Shown here: piece by piece, positions 22,914 through 30,883 of the stretch
How positions within the stretch are numbered: position 1 is the stretch's first letter
Layout of the letters: every line of letters starts with the position of its first letter
Source of the DNA: JBFMHP01 sp964557295
Lineage (GTDB): Bacteria; Pseudomonadota; Gammaproteobacteria; RBG-16-57-12
Assembly: GCA_964557295.1 (NCBI GenBank)
Contig: CAZKZP010000016.1
Span: 1-64,000 of the forward strand
Reading direction: 5' to 3'
Length of the DNA: 64,000 nucleotides
Made by a program: the position numbers and the translations under genes
The notes under the pieces: generated by a model
Database searches by the model: none
Seen by the model: the letters and a program-made list of their open reading frames with translations, nothing else
Told to the model about the DNA's origin: nothing

Positions 22914-25472
22914 ATGATCGAAGCCTATCGCAAACACGCCGCCGAACGCGCCGCCCAAGGCCTGCCGCCCCTGCCGCTGAATGCCGAGCAGACCTCGGCG
23001 CTGGTCGAATTGCTGAAAAACCCGCCCTCGGGCACAGGGGAATTCCTGCGGGGACTGCTGACCGACCGGGTGCCGCCGGGCGTGGATCAGGCGGCGTATG
23101 TGAAGGCGGCGTTTCTGGCCGATGTGGCCAAGGGCAAGGCGGCCAGCCCGTTGTTCGACGCCAAGCGCGCCACCGAGCTGCTGGGCACCATGGTCGGCGG
23201 TTATAACATCCAGCCGCTGATCGATCTGCTGGACCATGCGGCGCTGGCCCCGGTCGCCGCCGCGGCGCTGAGCAAGACCCTGCTGATCTTCGACAACTAT
23301 CATGACGTGGCCGCCAAGGCCAAGACCAACGCGCACGCCAAGCAGGTCATCGATGCCTGGGCCAATGCCGAGTGGTTCACCGCGCGCACGAAGCTGCCCG
23401 AGCAGATCACCGTCACAGTGTTCAAGGTCGATGGCGAGACCAACACCGATGATCTCTCCCCGGCCTCCGAGGCCTGGAGCCGCCCGGACATCCCGCTGCA
23501 CGCCAAGGCGATGCTGATCAATCGCATGGAGGGCGCGCTGGAGAAGATCGAGACGCTGAAGCAGAAAGGCCATCCGCTGGCCTTCGTCGGCGATGTGGTC
23601 GGCACCGGCTCCTCGCGCAAGTCGGCGATCAATTCCGTACTCTGGCACATGGGCAACGACATTCCGTTCGTGCCCAACAAGCGCCAGGGCGGTGTGGTCC
23701 TCGGCGGCAAGATCGCGCCGATCTTCTTCAATACCGCGGAAGACTCCGGCGCGCTGCCGATCGAATGCGACGTGAGTAAATTGAACACGGGGGATGTGAT
23801 CACCATCCATCCCTATGCCGGCAAGATCACCAATCAGGCCGGCACAACCCTCTGTACCTTCGAGCTGAAGCCCACCACCATCCTGGATGAGGTGCGCGCC
23901 GGCGGCCGCATCCCGCTGATCATCGGCCGCTCACTCACCGACAAGACCCGCGAGGCCCTCGGCCTAAAACCGTCCACGGTGTTCGCGCGCCCGGTCGCCC
24001 CGGCCGACAGCGGCAAGGGCTACAGCCTGGCGCAGAAGATGGTCGGCCAGGCCTGTGGCGTGAAGGGCATCCGCCCCGGCACCTATTGCGAGCCGCGCAT
24101 GACCACGGTCGGTTCACAGGACACCACCGGCGCGATGACGCGCGACGAGTTGAAGGAGCTCGCCTGCCTGGGCTTCTCCGCCGATCTGGTGATGCAGAGC
24201 TTCTGCCACACCGCGGCCTATCCCAAGCCGGTCGACATCAAGCTGCAGCACAGCCTGCCGGAGTTCATCACCACGCGCGGCGGGGTGTCGCTGCGTCCGG
24301 GCGACGGCGTCATCCATTCCTGGCTCAACCGCTTGCTGCTGCCGGATACGGTCGGCACCGGCGGCGACTCGCACACGCGCTTCCCGATCGGCATCAGCTT
24401 CCCGGCCGGCTCCGGGCTGGTGGCCTTCGCCGCCGCCCTGGGCGTGATGCCGCTGGACATGCCGGAATCGGTGCTGGTGCGCTTCAAGGGCGCGATGCAG
24501 CCGGGCGTCACGTTGCGTGATCTGGTCAACGCCATTCCCTACGTGGCCATCCAGCAGGGCCTGCTGACGGTGGCCAAAGAGGGCAAGAAGAACATCTTCT
24601 CCGGGCGCATCCTGGAGATCGAGGGTCTGCCGGATCTGAAGGTCGAGCAGGCGTTCGAACTCTCGGATGCCTCGGCCGAGCGCAGCGCCGCCGCGTGCAC
24701 CGTGCGCTTGAACAAGGAACCGATCATCGAGTACCTGCAATCCAACATCACCCTGATGAAGTGGATGATCGCCAACGGCTACGAGGACAAGCGCACCCTG
24801 AGCCGCCGCATCGCGGCCATGGAGCAGTGGCTGGCCAATCCGGTACTGCTCGAACCGGATGCCGATGCCGAATACGCCGCCGTCATCGAGATCGATCTCG
24901 ATCAAATCAAGGAGCCGATCGTGGCCTGTCCCAACGATCCGGATGATGTGAAGCTGCTCTCCCAGGTGGCCGGCGACAAGATCGACGAGGTGTTCATCGG
25001 CTCCTGCATGACCAACATCGGCCATTACCGCGCCGCCGGCAAGGTGCTGGAAGGCAAGGGCGCGGTGCCCACGCGCCTGTGGATCGCACCACCGACCCGC
25101 ATGGATCAGCATCAGCTCACCGAAGAGGGCTACTACAGCATCTTCGGCGCGGCCGGCGCCCGCACCGAGATGCCGGGCTGCTCGCTGTGCATGGGCAACC
25201 AGGCGCGCGTGGCCGACGGTGCGACGGTCTTCTCGACCTCGACCCGCAACTTCCCCAACCGCATGGGCAAGAACGCGCGCGTCTATCTTGGCTCCGCCGA
25301 GCTGGCGGCGGTGTGCGCGCGGCTGGGCAAGATCCCGAGCCCGGCCGAGTATCAACAGGCCGTCAACCACATCGCGCCGTTGGCCGCCGATGTCTACCGC
25401 TACCTCAATTTTCATCAGATCGAGGAGTACAAGAAGACAGCGGCCAAGGTGATTCCGATCGCTGCCGCCTAA
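22914..25472 (+). CDS. acnB: Aconitate hydratase B
   Basis: Main TCA-cycle aconitase, isomerising citrate to isocitrate with a 4Fe-4S cluster; the apo form of AcnB binds mRNA in E. coli. The 852-residue protein has the B-type order: N-terminal HEAT-like repeats (about 1-160), swivel domain with GDVVGTGSSRKSAIN, then the Fe-S domains with GGDSHTRFPIG and cluster cysteines in GSCMTNIGH and PGCSLCMGN. The start at 22914 (MIEAYRKHAAERA) matches the family; the longer frame does not. A REP-like repeat follows the stop. Confidence 0.97.
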   Translation: MIEAYRKHAAERAAQGLPPLPLNAEQTSALVELLKNPPSGTGEFLRGLLTDRVPPGVDQAAYVKAAFLADVAKGKAASPLFDAKRATELLGTMVGGYNIQPLIDLLDHAALAPVAAAALSKTLLIFDNYHDVAAKAKTNAHAKQVIDAWANAEWFTARTKLPEQITVTVFKVDGETNTDDLSPASEAWSRPDIPLHAKAMLINRMEGALEKIETLKQKGHPLAFVGDVVGTGSSRKSAINSVLWHMGNDIPFVPNKRQGGVVLGGKIAPIFFNTAEDSGALPIECDVSKLNTGDVITIHPYAGKITNQAGTTLCTFELKPTTILDEVRAGGRIPLIIGRSLTDKTREALGLKPSTVFARPVAPADSGKGYSLAQKMVGQACGVKGIRPGTYCEPRMTTVGSQDTTGAMTRDELKELACLGFSADLVMQSFCHTAAYPKPVDIKLQHSLPEFITTRGGVSLRPGDGVIHSWLNRLLLPDTVGTGGDSHTRFPIGISFPAGSGLVAFAAALGVMPLDMPESVLVRFKGAMQPGVTLRDLVNAIPYVAIQQGLLTVAKEGKKNIFSGRILEIEGLPDLKVEQAFELSDASAERSAAACTVRLNKEPIIEYLQSNITLMKWMIANGYEDKRTLSRRIAAMEQWLANPVLLEPDADAEYAAVIEIDLDQIKEPIVACPNDPDDVKLLSQVAGDKIDEVFIGSCMTNIGHYRAAGKVLEGKGAVPTRLWIAPPTRMDQHQLTEEGYYSIFGAAGARTEMPGCSLCMGNQARVADGATVFSTSTRNFPNRMGKNARVYLGSAELAAVCARLGKIPSPAEYQQAVNHIAPLAADVYRYLNFHQIEEYKKTAAKVIPIAAA

Positions 25473-25484
25473 AGGTGTTGGTTT

Positions 25485-25548
25485 TGTAGGAGCCATCTTC
25501 AGATGGCGATATCTTCCGGCTGATCGCAAGCTGAAGCTTGCTCCTACA
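25485..25548. repeat. REP-like palindrome, copy 1
   Basis: Begins TGTAGGAGC and ends GCTCCTACA, with an inner hairpin CCATCT-TC-AGATGG. A degenerate relative lies at 28445-28502, sharing the first 26 or so bases. GTAGGAGC-type palindromes are a known extragenic repeat class in pseudomonads and relatives. Confidence 0.85.
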
Positions 25549-25600
25549 AGCGAGGTCGGCGATTGCGGATTGATGTAACCAAGGGGCGGCGTTTTTCTCG

Positions 25601-27427
25601 ATGACAGGCAGGATGACAAGGCTGTGCGCATTGCCCTGGTGGCTGGGCTGGCTGCTGGCGGTGTGCGCAATCACGCTGGTCACGGTGATCGCCTATTGGG
25701 AGGCGCCGAAGAACGGGTTTCATTTCGACGACCGCTTCAGCATCGTCGAGCACCCGCCGATCCACATCACCGAACCGAGTCTCGCCAATCTTTTACAGGC
25801 CGGGGCCAACGCCTATCACGCCCCGCGCCCGCTGCCGAGCGTGACCTTCGCCTTCGACTGGTGGCGCGGCGGCGGCGATCCCAAGCCGTTTCAGATCACC
25901 AATATCCTCATCCACCTCATCAACGCCTTGCTGGTGCTGGCACTGTTGTATCAGGTGCTGATCCGCCTTGCGCCGCAACGGCGCTGGGCGGTGCTGGCGG
26001 TGGCGACGGTCGGCGCATTGGTCTGGGCCGCGCATCCGATCCAGGTCCAGGCCGTGACCTACATCGTGCAGCGCATGGCCTCGCTGGCGGCGCTGTTCAT
26101 GCTGCTTTCAGTGCTGCTGTACCTGCTGGGGCGCACCGCGCACTCGTCGCTGGCGCGCCTCGCGTTCTTCGCGGGCTGTGCCGCGAGTTTCGCGCTCGGG
26201 GCGGTCTCCAAGGAGATCGCCTGGATCACGCCGCTGCTCATCCTCCTGGCCGAATACGGGGTGATCCGTCACGGGCGCGATTTGATCCAAGGCACGGCTG
26301 ATAAAGTCATCCTCGGCGTGCCGCTGGCGCTCGGGGCGTTGGCGCTGCTCAGTATCTTCATGCAGGCGGGGCCGGTGTATGACTTCGTCAGCCGCGACTA
26401 CGCGCAGCGGGATTTCACGATGTGGCAGCGCGTGTTGACGCAACCGAGCGTCATCGCTTTTTATCTTTCCGAAGTGCTCTGGCCCTTGCCGGGAAGGTTC
26501 TCGCTGGAACACGATTTCGCCGTTTCAACCTCGCTGATTCAGCCGATCACCACCTTGGTTGCTTGGCTCGGCCTGATCGGCTGGATCGCCGGCGGGGTGT
26601 GGCTGCTGTGCCGGCGCGCGTGGCGCGTATACGGATTCCTGCTGCTCTGGGTGCCGCTCACCCTGGCCGTGGAGAGCAGCTTCATCGGGCTGGAGATGGT
26701 CTTCGAGCACCGGATGTATGTGCCGCTGTTGGGTTTGGTAGGGTTGCTGGCGTGCGGGATGTTGTGGCTGGCGGGCCGATTCCGCCATGGCTGGTTTGCC
26801 GTAAGTGCGCTCGCGGCCGTCCTTATCGCGGGGCTGGTGATCGCCACGCAGCAGCGCTTGCCCGTGTGGAGCAGTGTGTTGAGCCTGGTGCAGAACTCCG
26901 TCGCACACGCGCCGAATTCCGCCCGCGCCTGGTCGAATCTGGCGCGGCAGTACATCAATCTCAATCGCCAGGATCTTGCGCTGGAACCGGCGCAGCGGGC
27001 GCTGCGGCTCGATCCGGACAACAGCGCGGCGCTGGAGTCGATGGGCATCATCCTCACCAACCGGGGGACGGTGGCGGAGGCCGAGCGGTATTTCCTCGCG
27101 GCCTTCCAGGCCGGGCAGACCACGCACTCCTGGCCGGCCAATTTCGGCGTGCTGTATCTGCGCAAGGGGGATGAGGGCATCGATCCATCGGCCTCGTACC
27201 GGCAGGCCGTAGCGCACTTCAGGCAGGCCAAGGCCATGGCGCCGTGGTCGGCCGAATACACGCGCAACCTGGCCATCGCCTTGGCCCGGCTGGGGCAATG
27301 CGAGGCGTCCTACAGGGAGTGGCAGCAGTTTTTCGCCTTGGCGAAGGACCCCGCGTTGATCGCGCAGGGGCGCCAGTTGATGGGGAATGACTTCCAACGT
27401 TCAGGTGGGGCGTGTGCGAGACGATGA
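25601..27427 (+). CDS. Multipass membrane protein with C-terminal TPR repeats
   Basis: A 608-residue inner-membrane protein. Residues about 10-420 hold roughly ten hydrophobic helices, with a first periplasmic loop carrying GFHFDDRFSIVEHPPIH. An acidic pair in this loop after the first helix, plus HLINALLVLALLY and VWAAHPIQVQAVTYIVQR, resembles the TMTC/DUF1736 group of GT-C-type proteins, where such a DD is thought to be catalytic. Residues about 440-600 are TPR-like (ARAWSNLARQYINL, RLDPDNSAALESMGIIL). A glycosyltransferase role is the family-based guess; no lipid-sugar genes lie nearby. The function is unproven, the topology is fairly safe. Confidence 0.8.
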   Translation: MTGRMTRLCALPWWLGWLLAVCAITLVTVIAYWEAPKNGFHFDDRFSIVEHPPIHITEPSLANLLQAGANAYHAPRPLPSVTFAFDWWRGGGDPKPFQITNILIHLINALLVLALLYQVLIRLAPQRRWAVLAVATVGALVWAAHPIQVQAVTYIVQRMASLAALFMLLSVLLYLLGRTAHSSLARLAFFAGCAASFALGAVSKEIAWITPLLILLAEYGVIRHGRDLIQGTADKVILGVPLALGALALLSIFMQAGPVYDFVSRDYAQRDFTMWQRVLTQPSVIAFYLSEVLWPLPGRFSLEHDFAVSTSLIQPITTLVAWLGLIGWIAGGVWLLCRRAWRVYGFLLLWVPLTLAVESSFIGLEMVFEHRMYVPLLGLVGLLACGMLWLAGRFRHGWFAVSALAAVLIAGLVIATQQRLPVWSSVLSLVQNSVAHAPNSARAWSNLARQYINLNRQDLALEPAQRALRLDPDNSAALESMGIILTNRGTVAEAERYFLAAFQAGQTTHSWPANFGVLYLRKGDEGIDPSASYRQAVAHFRQAKAMAPWSAEYTRNLAIALARLGQCEASYREWQQFFALAKDPALIAQGRQLMGNDFQRSGGACARR

Positions 27428-27456
27428 GGGATTAAGCAGTTATTCCCTCACCCCAA

Positions 27457-27477
27457 CCCTCTCCCTCAGGGAGAGGG
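27457..27477. repeat. CCCTCTCCCT/AGGGAGAGGG hairpin
   Basis: A near-perfect palindrome with 10-base arms, the same class as that at 1647-1667. It lies just after the TPR protein gene and just before the MITE-like element, and could end the upstream transcript. Confidence 0.75.
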
Positions 27478-27482
27478 AGTTA

Positions 27483-27745
27483 CTAAGACGATCGGTAGTA
27501 AAGCCTCATTCAGAGCCACCCCAATGTTGCGGAACAAGGCGCAGTGCGCAGGCAATGGCAAGCCCTTGTCAAGCACTGCAACGCTGGGCTGCAACATTGG
27601 GGTGGCTCCCTTCGGGCGGACGGCTAGACGGCCATCCGCCGCGTTGCGACGGTTTGACATAGATTGACTATGCCGGCACCGCCGCGCCTTGCGGGCTGAC
27701 CCTCTAGCCGCCCGCTGAATGAGGCTTTACTAGCGATCGTCTTAG
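27483..27745. mobile_element. MITE-like element, 263 bp, TA-flanked
   Basis: Terminal inverted repeats of 31 bases (27483-27513 and 27715-27745) match at 30 positions; the outer end reads CTAAGACGATCG. Both ends are flanked by TA (27481-27482 and 27746-27747), as expected of a target duplication made by an IS630/Tc1-mariner-type transposase. Inside is a second perfect 18-bp inverted repeat (27513-27530 and 27591-27608, starting GAGCCACCCC) and a GC-rich inverted pair (CGGGCGG... with CCGCCCG near the right end). No protein is encoded, so it would need a transposase in trans. It fills the whole 323-base spacer between the TPR gene and hflD. Confidence 0.85.
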
Positions 27746-27750
27746 TATTC

Positions 27751-28380
27751 TTAAGCCGCGTGGATTCTATTCAACAGCTGATTGGCGATCGCGATCATCT
27801 TCTTGCGCTGGAGCAGCACCTGCCAGCGCGTGCCGCCGCACTGCCGCCAGAGGATGGCCGAGCGAATGGCGGCCAGCAGCAGGGCGCGCACCTTGTCGGC
27901 GTTATCCGCTGCCTGGAGATGGCCGTGCTCGCCGCTCACCATGATCTTGGGCGGGATCTGGCTCACGGTATCTTTATAAAGACCGGCGAGATTCGCGATG
28001 ACATTGCGGTGCAGCGGTTCGAAATGGGTCGACTGGATCCGGGCCTGATCGATGCCCTCGCTGATCCGCTGCATGTAGTGCGGCTGCTTGACCAGCTTGC
28101 GCTCCAGGTGCAGCAGGCTCAGCAGGTATTGGGTGATTTCCATGTCATGCTGCTGCGCGCCGGAAAATTTTGCGATCAGCTCGCGCAGGCCGGTGGCCAC
28201 GCCGCCGGCGCCGCCGTAAACATCCTCGGTGCGCGTCGCCTCGGTGATCAACAGGCTGTTGATCGAGGCCTGGTAGGCCTGCGGGTCGGCGCGCCCGGTG
28301 CGCGCGATCTGCTGCACCAGCTTACAGGCCTGCACGATGCCGGCAAAGGCGATGACGCGTTCTTCTAGCGTGTGTTCCAC
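27751..28380 (-). CDS. hflD: HflD, high-frequency-lysogenisation family protein
   Basis: A membrane-associated helical protein; in E. coli it modulates lambda CII stability, and its normal cellular job is unclear. The start is set at the GTG at 28380, with GAGG eight bases upstream; it aligns the first helix (ERVIAFAGIVQACKLVQQIA) with the E. coli protein and gives 209 residues (E. coli 213). Further family blocks: YGGAGGVATGLREL, YLLSLLHLERKL, AGLYKDTVSQIPPKIMVSG and AILWRQCGGTRWQVLLQRKKM. An upstream ATG adds 15 unlikely residues. It follows mnmA on the same strand, the usual pairing, but a REP-like repeat sits between. Confidence 0.93.
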   Translation of the reverse strand: MEHTLEERVIAFAGIVQACKLVQQIARTGRADPQAYQASINSLLITEATRTEDVYGGAGGVATGLRELIAKFSGAQQHDMEITQYLLSLLHLERKLVKQPHYMQRISEGIDQARIQSTHFEPLHRNVIANLAGLYKDTVSQIPPKIMVSGEHGHLQAADNADKVRALLLAAIRSAILWRQCGGTRWQVLLQRKKMIAIANQLLNRIHAA

Positions 28381-28444
28381 TCGATACCTCGTAATCAATC
28401 TGGCAACCCAATACCTTTGCGCCAATGTTCCTTCGCGCTCATTT

Positions 28445-28502
28445 TGTAGGAGCCATCTTCAGATGGCGATGGCTCCGCTGCGGCTGATCGCTTGTTCCTG
28501 CA
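28445..28502. repeat. REP-like palindrome, copy 2 (degenerate)
   Basis: Shares TGTAGGAGCCATCTTCAGAT and a few following bases with 25485-25548; the right arm is decayed to GTTCCTGCA. It lies between mnmA and hflD on the minus strand. Confidence 0.8.
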
Positions 28503-28507
28503 TTTCA

Positions 28508-29641
28508 TTATGCAAAAGCCGCGTGACGCATGGACGGCGCATTCGAACATTCGATGACGCCGCCCCCTAAACATTCATCATCCCGGTAAAACACCACCGA
28601 CTGCCCCGGCGTGACCGCGCGCTGCGGCTGCTCGAATTCAACCTGCGCGATGCCGTCGACGATGCGCGTGACGACGGCGGCCTGCTCGACCTGCCGGTAG
28701 CGGGTCTTGGCGGTGCAGCGCAGCGGCAGCTCCGGCGGCGCGCCGCAGACCCAATGCAGCTGGCCGGCCTGGAGCGTGGTGCTGAACAGCCAGGGATGAT
28801 CATGACCTTGCGCGACGATCAGCGTGTTGCTGGCGAGATCCTTGCCCACGACAAACCACGGCTCGCCGCTGCCATCGTGTTGCCCGCCGATGCCCAGCCC
28901 CTGGCGTTGGCCCAGGGTGTAGTACATCAACCCTTGGTGCTCTCCCATGCTCATGCCTTCCGGCGTGCGCATCTCACCCGGTTGCGCCGGCAGATAGCGG
29001 CTCAGGAAATCGCGGAAGTTCTGCTCGCCGATAAAACAGATGCCGGTGCTGTCCTTTTTCCTGGCGTTGGCAAAACCGGCTTGCTGGGCGAGGCGGCGCA
29101 CCTCGGGCTTCTCCAAACGGTAGAGCGGAAACATCGTCTTCGACAATTCGTATTGCCCAAGGGTGTAGAGAAAATAGGTCTGGTCCTTGTTCTGGTCCCG
29201 CGCCTTGAGCAGGCGATGAAAGCCGTCGCGCGGCTCCGTGCCGGCGTAATGGCCGGTGGCGATGTAATCAGCGCCAAGCGCCATCGCGTGTTCCAGGAAG
29301 ACCTTGAACTTGATCTCCTTGTTGCACATCACATCGGGATTGGGCGTGCGCCCGGCGCGGTATTCACTCAAAAAATATTGGAAGACGTTGTCCCAATATT
29401 CCTTGACGAAATTGCGCGGATACAGCGGGATCTCCAGCGCCTTGCAGACCTTCTTCACGTCGATGAAGTCGCGCTCGGCGTCGCAGTACGCGCCTTCATC
29501 CTCATCGTCCCAGTTCTTCATGAACAGCCCCTGCACGCTGTAGTGTTGCTGGAGCAGGAGCAGCGCGCAGACCGAGGAGTCGACACCGCCGGACATGCCG
29601 ACGATCACGCGGATTGCTTTTTGGGTGGGGCTCATCGCCAT
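28508..29641 (-). CDS. mnmA: tRNA-specific 2-thiouridylase
   Basis: Thiolates the wobble uridine of Lys, Glu and Gln tRNAs with sulfur delivered by Tus proteins. The PP-loop GMSGGVDSSVCA adenylates the uridine; the nucleophilic cysteine lies in PNPDVMCNKEIKF and the persulfide cysteine in DSTGICFIGE. The 377 residues match MnmA. Start ATG at 29641, or a second ATG two codons on. A minus-strand TATAAT at 29683-29688 lies well placed as its -10 box. It is divergent from the sugar dehydrogenase gene. Confidence 0.97.
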   Translation of the reverse strand: MAMSPTQKAIRVIVGMSGGVDSSVCALLLLQQHYSVQGLFMKNWDDEDEGAYCDAERDFIDVKKVCKALEIPLYPRNFVKEYWDNVFQYFLSEYRAGRTPNPDVMCNKEIKFKVFLEHAMALGADYIATGHYAGTEPRDGFHRLLKARDQNKDQTYFLYTLGQYELSKTMFPLYRLEKPEVRRLAQQAGFANARKKDSTGICFIGEQNFRDFLSRYLPAQPGEMRTPEGMSMGEHQGLMYYTLGQRQGLGIGGQHDGSGEPWFVVGKDLASNTLIVAQGHDHPWLFSTTLQAGQLHWVCGAPPELPLRCTAKTRYRQVEQAAVVTRIVDGIAQVEFEQPQRAVTPGQSVVFYRDDECLGGGVIECSNAPSMRHAAFA

Positions 29642-29727
29642 GAAAAACCTAAGTCGGATATCAGCTTTGCTCTGGGCGGGCTATTATAAACGAAAGCAGA
29701 ACTGGAATGCAGGAGTTGAGCAGACAA

Positions 29728-30876
29728 ATGAAAAATCTAACGATTTGCGCAATGGTTCTATTGTTGGCGGGATGTCCCAACAGTCCTTCACCGACCTCGG
29801 CGGTGGGCACGCCGGCCGCCGCGCTCACGCTGGAAGATTCCTTCCCCCAGGTGCGGTTCTCCGCGCCGGTGGCGATGATACAGGCGCCACGCGATCCCGA
29901 CTGGTTTTATGTGGTCGAACAAGCGGGCACCGTGCAGCGTTTTCATCGCGCCGATCCCGGCGGCACGCGCGAGCAAGTGATCGACATCCGCTCGCGGGTG
30001 GATTACGGCGGCGAGAAGGGTTTGCTGGGAATGGCGTTTCATCCAGATTATCAAGATAACCATCGACTGTTTCTGTCATACACCGGACGCTGTGATGCGG
30101 GCGGCCTCTGTTCGTTTGTGACCGAGGCGGAGTTCGCGCCCGCTGCCCAGCCTGTCCTCGGCGCGGAGAAGATCCTGCTGCAAATAGAGCAGCCTTACGA
30201 CAACCACAACGGCGGCCAGATCGCCTTCGGTCCCGACGGCAAGTTTTATATCGGTTTTGGCGATGGCGGCTCGGCGGGCGATCCCCGCGGGAACGCGCAG
30301 AACCTCAATACCTTGCTGGGCAAACTGCTGCGTATCGATGTCGATCAAGGGCAGCCGTACGCCATCCCCGCGGACAATCCTTTCGTGGGCAGCGCGAACG
30401 CGCGCCCGGAGATCTATGCCTATGGATTGCGCAATCCCTGGCGCTGGAGCTTCGACCGGCAAAACGGCGAGCTGTGGCTCGCAGATGTGGGGCAGAACAA
30501 ATGGGAAGAGGTCGATATCATCAAAGCGGGCGGCAACTATGGCTGGAATCAGCGTGAAGGCACTCATTGTTATCCGACGGCGCCCTGCGACAAAGCAGGT
30601 CTGATCGATCCTGTCACGGAATATTCGCGCGATGAAGGGCAGTCGATCACCGGAGGGTATGTCTATCGCGGCGCGGCGTTGCCGCAACTCACCGGCACCT
30701 ATGTGTTCGGTGATTTCGCCAGCGGTGTGATCTGGGGATATGCCAACGGCGCGCGGCGCGTGCTGTTACGTGAGACCGGCGCGAATATCTCGTCGTTCGC
30801 CGAGGATGCCGGTGGCGAGCTTTATGTGTTGGATCATTCCAGCGGCCGCATCTTGAAGATCGCGGCCGCGAAGTGA
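29728..30876 (+). CDS. PQQ-dependent sugar dehydrogenase-like lipoprotein
   Basis: A six-bladed beta-propeller of the glucose/sorbosone dehydrogenase family, which oxidises sugars with PQQ in the periplasm. The start at 29728 gives a lipoprotein signal ending in LLLAGC. Family motifs: RSRVDYGGEKGLLGMAFHPDY (catalytic-His region), YDNHNGGQIAFGPDGKFYIGFGDGG, LLGKLLRIDVDQG, YAYGLRNPWRWSFD and WLADVGQNKWEEVD, GGNYGWN. The 382 residues suit the family. PQQ-synthesis genes are not in the window, so the true cofactor state is open. It converges on the DUF1631 gene with seven bases between. Confidence 0.9.
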   Translation: MKNLTICAMVLLLAGCPNSPSPTSAVGTPAAALTLEDSFPQVRFSAPVAMIQAPRDPDWFYVVEQAGTVQRFHRADPGGTREQVIDIRSRVDYGGEKGLLGMAFHPDYQDNHRLFLSYTGRCDAGGLCSFVTEAEFAPAAQPVLGAEKILLQIEQPYDNHNGGQIAFGPDGKFYIGFGDGGSAGDPRGNAQNLNTLLGKLLRIDVDQGQPYAIPADNPFVGSANARPEIYAYGLRNPWRWSFDRQNGELWLADVGQNKWEEVDIIKAGGNYGWNQREGTHCYPTAPCDKAGLIDPVTEYSRDEGQSITGGYVYRGAALPQLTGTYVFGDFASGVIWGYANGARRVLLRETGANISSFAEDAGGELYVLDHSSGRILKIAAAK

Positions 30877-30883
30877 GGCCGGA

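Noticed and set aside
24114..25670. A 518-codon open frame antisense to acnB
   Set aside because: It is a shadow of a high-GC gene; the acnB frame holds all the motifs, and the antisense frame has no start signal or family sequence.
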